DNA from: Acinetobacter colistiniresistens
GTDB taxonomy: Bacteria; Pseudomonadota; Gammaproteobacteria; Pseudomonadales; Moraxellaceae
NCBI RefSeq assembly: GCF_000413935.1
Contig: NZ_KE340380.1
Coordinates: forward strand, 496,001-560,000
Length of the DNA: 64,000 nucleotides
Direction of reading: 5' to 3'
Shown here piece after piece: positions 60,517-64,000 of this stretch; the first letter of the stretch is position 1, and every line of letters begins with the position of its first letter. The position numbers were made by a program, and so were the translations under genes. The notes below the pieces were generated by a model. That model did not search any database and was not told the origin of the DNA. It worked only from the letters and a program-made list of their open reading frames with translations.

Positions 60517-61899
60517 TCATTCCACTTTAAAAATCATTCGAAAGACAATATTTTCTCCTTCAATAAAGACATCAATTGCCGCACCGTGAATTTCGATAAT
60601 CGATTTGGTGATTGCCAGTCCTAAGCCTGTACCATCCTCCGCTTTGTGTCGAGATGAGTCTAGCCGATAGAATCGGTCAAAAAAGCGTGAAAGTTGCAAA
60701 GGGCTAAGCACTTGCATTTCAGCAGACACTTTATTTTTAATCTGAATCATCGAATGCTGATCATTTTGGCTCAGTTTGATCTCTAAGATTGAATCTGGTT
60801 CACCGTATTTAATTGCATTGGAAATTAAATTATTAAAGGCTCTACGAATCATGGCAGGTTCAGCTTGAATCGATGCCTGACCTGTTAGTTTTAACTGAAT
60901 CTGCTTTTCTGAGGCAAAGGCTTCAAAGTATTCAAACAGGACTTTCATTTCTTGCACTAAATCGATGTTCTTCTTGTTTTTCAACGCTAAATTATGATCA
61001 GACTTTGCAAGAAACAACATATCTGAAATCATTTTGGCCAGATGTTCATATTCTTCCAGATTTGAGAATAAGACATCTTGGTATTGTTCCAGTGTTCTTG
61101 GCTTGGTTAATGAAACTTGGGTTTGCATCATGAGATTATTGATTGGGGTTCTAATTTCATGGGCCAAGTCACTTGAGAACGCAGAAAGTTTGTCGACTGA
61201 AATTTCCAAACGGTTTAGCATGTCATTGAAAGCAGTGGCCAGTGGGGCTAGTTCAATCGGCACATTGCTCAGATCGAGACGGTTGGACAGATTATTTGCA
61301 GAAATATTTTCTGAAAGTTTTGCCATTTTTCGAATCGGGCCGAGGCCTTGCCAAGTTGCCCACCATCCTAAAAACATCAGGCCAATTACACCGAGAAGAC
61401 CGACCATGAGCAACTGCTGTTTAAAGGAGTGCAGGAAATAGTAATTATCCGTAACTTCAATCGCAGCAATAATTTGCATGTTTTGATTGCTTTGGTCATA
61501 ACGAATGGTTTTATTGACGACAATACCTTGATAGCTTTGATTATTATGTTTCCAGTTGATCCAACGCCCATTCTTTTGTTGAATCAATTGACTGAGGTCA
61601 GCGTGCACATTTTTCTTATTATAAAGAATTTGGCCATTGGCAAGCTTGATCTGGATCAGCAGGTTATCATGCCCAATCAGTGCCTCATCTAAACTCCCTT
61701 TAAAATTGCTAGGTTTTTGCTGGAATAAATTTTCAATTAGCTGAATTTTACCTTCAATTTCTTTTTGATTTTGTTGATAAAAATAATTAACGACATGTTG
61801 ATTGACGAATATCCCCATGACGATCAAGATCAGCGTCGTGAATAAGGTAGAAATAAAGCTGATCCTAAAAGCAATGGATCGAAATAATTTATTTCTCAT
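60517..61899 (-). CDS. cusS: Sensor histidine kinase of the copper-responsive two-component system (CusS-like)
   Basis: This 460-residue inner-membrane kinase has two membrane helices ([18 protein letters not shown], and [20 protein letters not shown] at about residue 165) around a periplasmic sensor of about 130 residues. A HAMP domain follows, then the phospho-acceptor histidine in [15 protein letters not shown], an N-box ([12 protein letters not shown]) and G-box ([13 protein letters not shown]). The ATG at 61899 overlaps the end of cusR; a TTG two codons upstream is possible. The periplasmic domain has few His or Met residues compared with CusS of E. coli, so copper as the signal is inferred from the boxes and neighbours. 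Confidence 0.88.
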   Translation of the reverse strand: MRNKLFRSIAFRISFISTLFTTLILIVMGIFVNQHVVNYFYQQNQKEIEGKIQLIENLFQQKPSNFKGSLDEALIGHDNLLIQIKLANGQILYNKKNVHADLSQLIQQKNGRWINWKHNNQSYQGIVVNKTIRYDQSNQNMQIIAAIEVTDNYYFLHSFKQQLLMVGLLGVIGLMFLGWWATWQGLGPIRKMAKLSENISANNLSNRLDLSNVPIELAPLATAFNDMLNRLEISVDKLSAFSSDLAHEIRTPINNLMMQTQVSLTKPRTLEQYQDVLFSNLEEYEHLAKMISDMLFLAKSDHNLALKNKKNIDLVQEMKVLFEYFEAFASEKQIQLKLTGQASIQAEPAMIRRAFNNLISNAIKYGEPDSILEIKLSQNDQHSMIQIKNKVSAEMQVLSPLQLSRFFDRFYRLDSSRHKAEDGTGLGLAITKSIIEIHGAAIDVFIEGENIVFRMIFKVE

Positions 61900-62572
61900 C
61901 TTCAATCTCTAAGACATAACCCATACCACGAATATTTCTAATCAGTTTGGGGCTAAAGTCGGCATCAATCTTATTTCTCAAGCGTCGAATCGCAACTTCG
62001 ACTACGTTAGTATCGCTATCAAAATTGATATCCCAAACCAGTGCAGCAATCAGTGATTTGGGTAATACTTCACCTTGGCGGCGCATGAATAGTTCCAATA
62101 AAGAAAACTCTTTGGCGGTCAGGTCAATCCGTTGCCCAGAACGCACCACACGCCGTTTAATCAAATCAAGATGTAAGTCTGCAACTGCATAAAAGGTTTG
62201 CTCTTCTTTAATCTGACCACGTTTTAGCAGGGTTTTAATTCGTGCGAGTAATTCAGCAAAGGCAAAGGGTTTAATCAGGAAATCATCTGCACCGAGCTCC
62301 AAGCCTTTGACACGATCTTCAATTTGATCTTTGGCCGTCAGAAACAGGACAGGGAGGAAGGTATTTACTTTGCGAATTTCAGTGAGAATCTTCCAGCCAT
62401 CCAGTTTCGGCAGCATGACATCCAAAATGATCAGGTCATACTGTTCAGTCACCGCAAGATGTAAACCTGAGATACCATCCTGACTCCAATCCGTCACATA
62501 ACCGGCTTCCGTTAAACCTTTTTGGAGATAATCCCCCGTTTTTTGTTCATCTTCAACTAGAAGTATTCGCAT
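61889..62572 (-). CDS. cusR: OmpR-type response regulator (CusR-like)
   Basis: This 227-residue regulator has all receiver residues: acidic pair in LLVEDEQK, phospho-acceptor Asp in IILDVMLP, switch Thr in LFLTAKDQ, Lys in DDFLIKPF. The winged-helix output domain contains [20 protein letters not shown] and [14 protein letters not shown]. It is the intact counterpart of the degenerate regulator at 32541. A CusR-type box (ATGACA-AAAT-TGTAAT) lies 65 bases upstream of its start codon, suggesting autoregulation. Its stop overlaps the cusS start region, so the two are co-translated. Confidence 0.92.
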   Translation of the reverse strand: MRILLVEDEQKTGDYLQKGLTEAGYVTDWSQDGISGLHLAVTEQYDLIILDVMLPKLDGWKILTEIRKVNTFLPVLFLTAKDQIEDRVKGLELGADDFLIKPFAFAELLARIKTLLKRGQIKEEQTFYAVADLHLDLIKRRVVRSGQRIDLTAKEFSLLELFMRRQGEVLPKSLIAALVWDINFDSDTNVVEVAIRRLRNKIDADFSPKLIRNIRGMGYVLEIEDEK

Positions 62573-62636
62573 GTTTTCATCGAGCCCAAAGTTTTATCGT
62601 GTCATTTTAGCGTTAAAGAGAATGCGAGTTTTATAA

Positions 62637-62652
62637 ATGACAAAATTGTAAT
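62637..62652. promoter_or_regulatory. CusR-type box upstream of cusR
   Basis: ATGACAAAATTGTAAT differs from a perfect palindrome at one position pair and shares 15 of 16 bases with the box at 60218-60233. It lies 65 bases upstream of the cusR ATG on the minus strand. Confidence 0.78.
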
Positions 62653-62725
62653 ATTGCTGTCAGCTTCTCGACATTAACGAATTAACATTTTAAAAATAAC
62701 AGCATTATGCATGTGCAATTTGATT

Positions 62726-63340
62726 TTAAGAAAGATACTTAGAAAATTTTTGCTTTATCCAATAATCTAAACTGAAATAACGACCACCACCCAAGACCAT
62801 CAGCGCTAATAACATAATCAGATACGTCACCGCAAACTCAATTCCATTATTGAGAATGACAAATGAACCGCTCGATGTAAGCCAATCATAGTTACCATAA
62901 TTTTCTAAGAGTTGTCGTGCCTGTTCTAATTTCTCCGCTGAGGCCAAGACTTGTGCATTGGCCAAGGGGGCGTTGGGATCAGCAATCGCTTGCCAACCAT
63001 TTGGCAGATGAACTGTGAAAATGGCGACAAACATGGTAGTGATCAACGGAATACTGATTAAACGGGTAAAAAGACCGAGGGCTAAAAGAATCGCGCCTGC
63101 AAGTTCTGTCAAAGTTGCTAATGTTGCCATCAAATAAGGAAAGGGCAAAGCTAAGCCCCAATCGCTATTGCCAAACCATTCGACAGTCTCTTGAAAGTGC
63201 ATGAGTTTATTGCTACCTGCCATCCAAAAAATTGGAATTAAATAGCAGCGTAAGGCCAGTGCCGCGATGCCATCTGCGTGTTTTAGCATAGAGCTTAGCT
63301 TTTGGTAATGCAGACGGAGAGAGTAGATAAAGTTCTTCAT
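62726..63340 (-). CDS. DoxX-family membrane protein (HvfX/GigT-like)
   Basis: This 204-residue protein has four membrane helices of the DoxX type: RCYLIPIFWMAGSNKLMHF with the conserved Gly-x-x-Lys, LMATLATLTELAGAILLALGLF, LISIPLITTMFVAIFTVHLPNGW and FAVTYLIMLLALMVLGGGRYFSLD. A periplasmic insertion of about 50 residues lies between the third and fourth. DoxX proteins are encoded beside DUF692-containing bufferin/Gig/Hvf copper loci in other proteobacteria. Here it is divergent from the bufferin precursor gene, with 161 bases between the starts, so both may share a copper-responsive control region. Confidence 0.85.
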   Translation of the reverse strand: MKNFIYSLRLHYQKLSSMLKHADGIAALALRCYLIPIFWMAGSNKLMHFQETVEWFGNSDWGLALPFPYLMATLATLTELAGAILLALGLFTRLISIPLITTMFVAIFTVHLPNGWQAIADPNAPLANAQVLASAEKLEQARQLLENYGNYDWLTSSGSFVILNNGIEFAVTYLIMLLALMVLGGGRYFSLDYWIKQKFSKYLS

Positions 63341-63501
63341 GATAATTTCACACCGAATAGGATTGAATGATCATTAGTCGGGTGAATATTGAATTTCTTA
63401 CATGAATTTTTTTATTTGCACTGTAATAAATCAAGATTTAATCCGTCTAACTTTATGTACCTGTGTACAAACCGAGAAATAACCTTAAAAGGAATAGAAC
63501 A

Positions 63502-63810
63502 ATGAGCAAACTTAATTCAATGACTTCAGTCGCAGCATTATTAGCACTTTCAGTTGCTGGCGTAACCCATGTCGCTGTTGCAGCAACACCAACAACCACA
63601 GAAACACATGCCAGCAAAGCTGCGGATGGAAAGTGTGGTGAAGCGAAATGTGGTGCCAATAAAGCAAAACATCAGCAAAAATCTGCTGAAGCGAAATGTG
63701 GCGCAGCGAAAAAAGCAGCGGATGCCAAGTGTGGTGCAAGCAAGAAAGCTGCTGATGCAAAATGCGGCGCGGATAAAAAGATGGCCGATGGTAAGTGTGG
63801 CGCTAAATAA
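63502..63810 (+). CDS. bufA: Bufferin-type RiPP precursor (DUF2282-like) with six KCG motifs
   Basis: This 102-residue precursor starts at an ATG with AAAAGGA 9 bases upstream. It has a signal peptide (SVAALLALSVAGVTHVAVAA) and a Thr/Ala linker. The core repeats six Cys motifs: DGKCGEAKCGANK, then EAKCGAAKK, DAKCGASKK, DAKCGADKK and DGKCGAK. Bufferins carry EGKCG-type motifs whose cysteines are converted to copper-binding heterocycles (5-thiooxazole) by a DUF692 multinuclear iron oxidase, which is encoded 69 bases downstream. They are exported and bind copper in the periplasm. The last four motifs look like tandem copies of one 9-residue unit. Confidence 0.85.
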   Translation: MSKLNSMTSVAALLALSVAGVTHVAVAATPTTTETHASKAADGKCGEAKCGANKAKHQQKSAEAKCGAAKKAADAKCGASKKAADAKCGADKKMADGKCGAK

Positions 63811-63825
63811 TCAACTAAGCCTGGG

Positions 63826-63858
63826 ATGATGCCGGTCTAAGCTTTAGACCGACATCAT
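63826..63858 (+). terminator. Hairpin between bufferin precursor and DUF692 gene
   Basis: ATGATG-CC-GGTCTAA and TTAGACC-GA-CATCAT form a 15-position stem with 2 internal mismatches, followed by TTT. It lies 15 bases after the precursor stop and 21 bases before the DUF692 start. A partial terminator or RNase-protecting hairpin here would give more precursor than enzyme. Confidence 0.6.
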
Positions 63859-63879
63859 TTCGATAACAGGAGCATAAAC

Positions 63880-64000
63880 ATGTTTGAATTGTTTGGTGTC
63901 GGACTGGGTTTAAGGCGTGAGTTTATTGATACTTTTTTAAGTGCGGACAAACATCCTGATTTTATTGAAGTTGCACCTGAAAATTGGATGGGTTTTGGTG
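63880..64000 (+). CDS. bufB: DUF692/MNIO enzyme BufB (partial, runs off window)
   Basis: The first 40 codons of a DUF692 (multinuclear non-heme iron oxidase, MNIO) protein begin MFELFGVGLGLRREFIDTFL, then DFIEVAPENWMGFG. GVGLGLR and the conserved EVAPENWM, in which the Glu and Asn belong to the iron site at the mouth of a TIM barrel, are diagnostic. GGAG precedes the ATG by 8 bases. It is expected to modify the cysteines of the bufferin precursor upstream. The DUF2063 partner (BufC) would be expected just outside the window. Confidence 0.88.
   Translation, partial: MFELFGVGLGLRREFIDTFLSADKHPDFIEVAPENWMGFG

Noticed and set aside
63341..63501. CusR box between DoxX and bufA
   Set aside because: Only scattered TTACA/TGTAA halves with long spacing are visible; not enough to call a site.

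Overview
The window looks like chromosome of an Acinetobacter-type gammaproteobacterium. It is AT-rich, begins with the end of enolase followed by overlapping ftsB and ispD, and carries many families typical of that genus (DUF6438 lipoprotein, ZnuD-type zinc receptor, OsmC-YcaO fusion, EmrAB-type exporter, CueR/CopA, CusRS). I call the genus from protein content and gene order only. I do not assign a species.

Layout. 0-2 kb: eno 3' end, ftsB, ispD, lipoprotein. 2.3-6.6 kb: a LysR/oxidoreductase pair and a sulfur-type cluster (two YeeE/YedE half-transporters plus a persulfide-dioxygenase-like MBL protein) behind a 26-bp palindrome. 6.6-11 kb: Zur-box-preceded ZnuD receptor, a DUF2867 protein and a flavin monooxygenase. 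11-16.6 kb: a scarred accessory segment with a decapitated beta-lactamase-like gene, IS copy 1, three decayed lysozyme 3' ends, a GST and an orphan tailspike. 16.8-21.1 kb: a uracil-DNA-glycosylase-like protein, a phospholipase D lipoprotein, frmR-frmA (formaldehyde detoxification) and a ModE-like regulator. 21.3-28.8 kb: a urea carboxylase/allophanate hydrolase operon with a sigma-54 promoter and a GntR palindrome, broken by IS copy 2. 29-36.6 kb: AraC/quinone oxidoreductase, hchA, a response regulator lacking switch residues, a PanE-like reductase and a bile-acid-symporter gene broken by IS copy 3. 37-45 kb: EmrA-EmrB, GNAT-like protein, GH3-fold adenylase, TolC and double-GNAT protein, a tightly packed candidate small-molecule synthesis and export system. 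45-50.3 kb: ArsR/SRPBCC with tandem operators, EamA/LysR, and OsmC-YcaO. 50.4-53.8 kb: copper export (copZ-like, cueR, copA) with two CueR promoters. 53.9-60.2 kb: Baeyer-Villiger-type monooxygenase/AraC, LuxR/amidase, M28 peptidase. 60.2-64 kb: copper response, with CusR boxes, a 49-residue secreted peptide, cusRS, DoxX, and a bufferin-type Cys-repeat RiPP precursor followed by its DUF692 (MNIO) enzyme, which runs off the window.

Three copies of one 1309-bp IS3-family element encode identical proteins. Two sit in genes that would be intact without them. The third has no target duplication and joins two unrelated gene fragments, which implies a deletion. The best candidates for new biology are the GH3/GNAT/EmrAB-TolC cluster, the copper-box-driven small secreted peptide beside cusRS, and the six-motif bufferin locus. 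All functional statements rest on reading motifs by eye; no database search was run.
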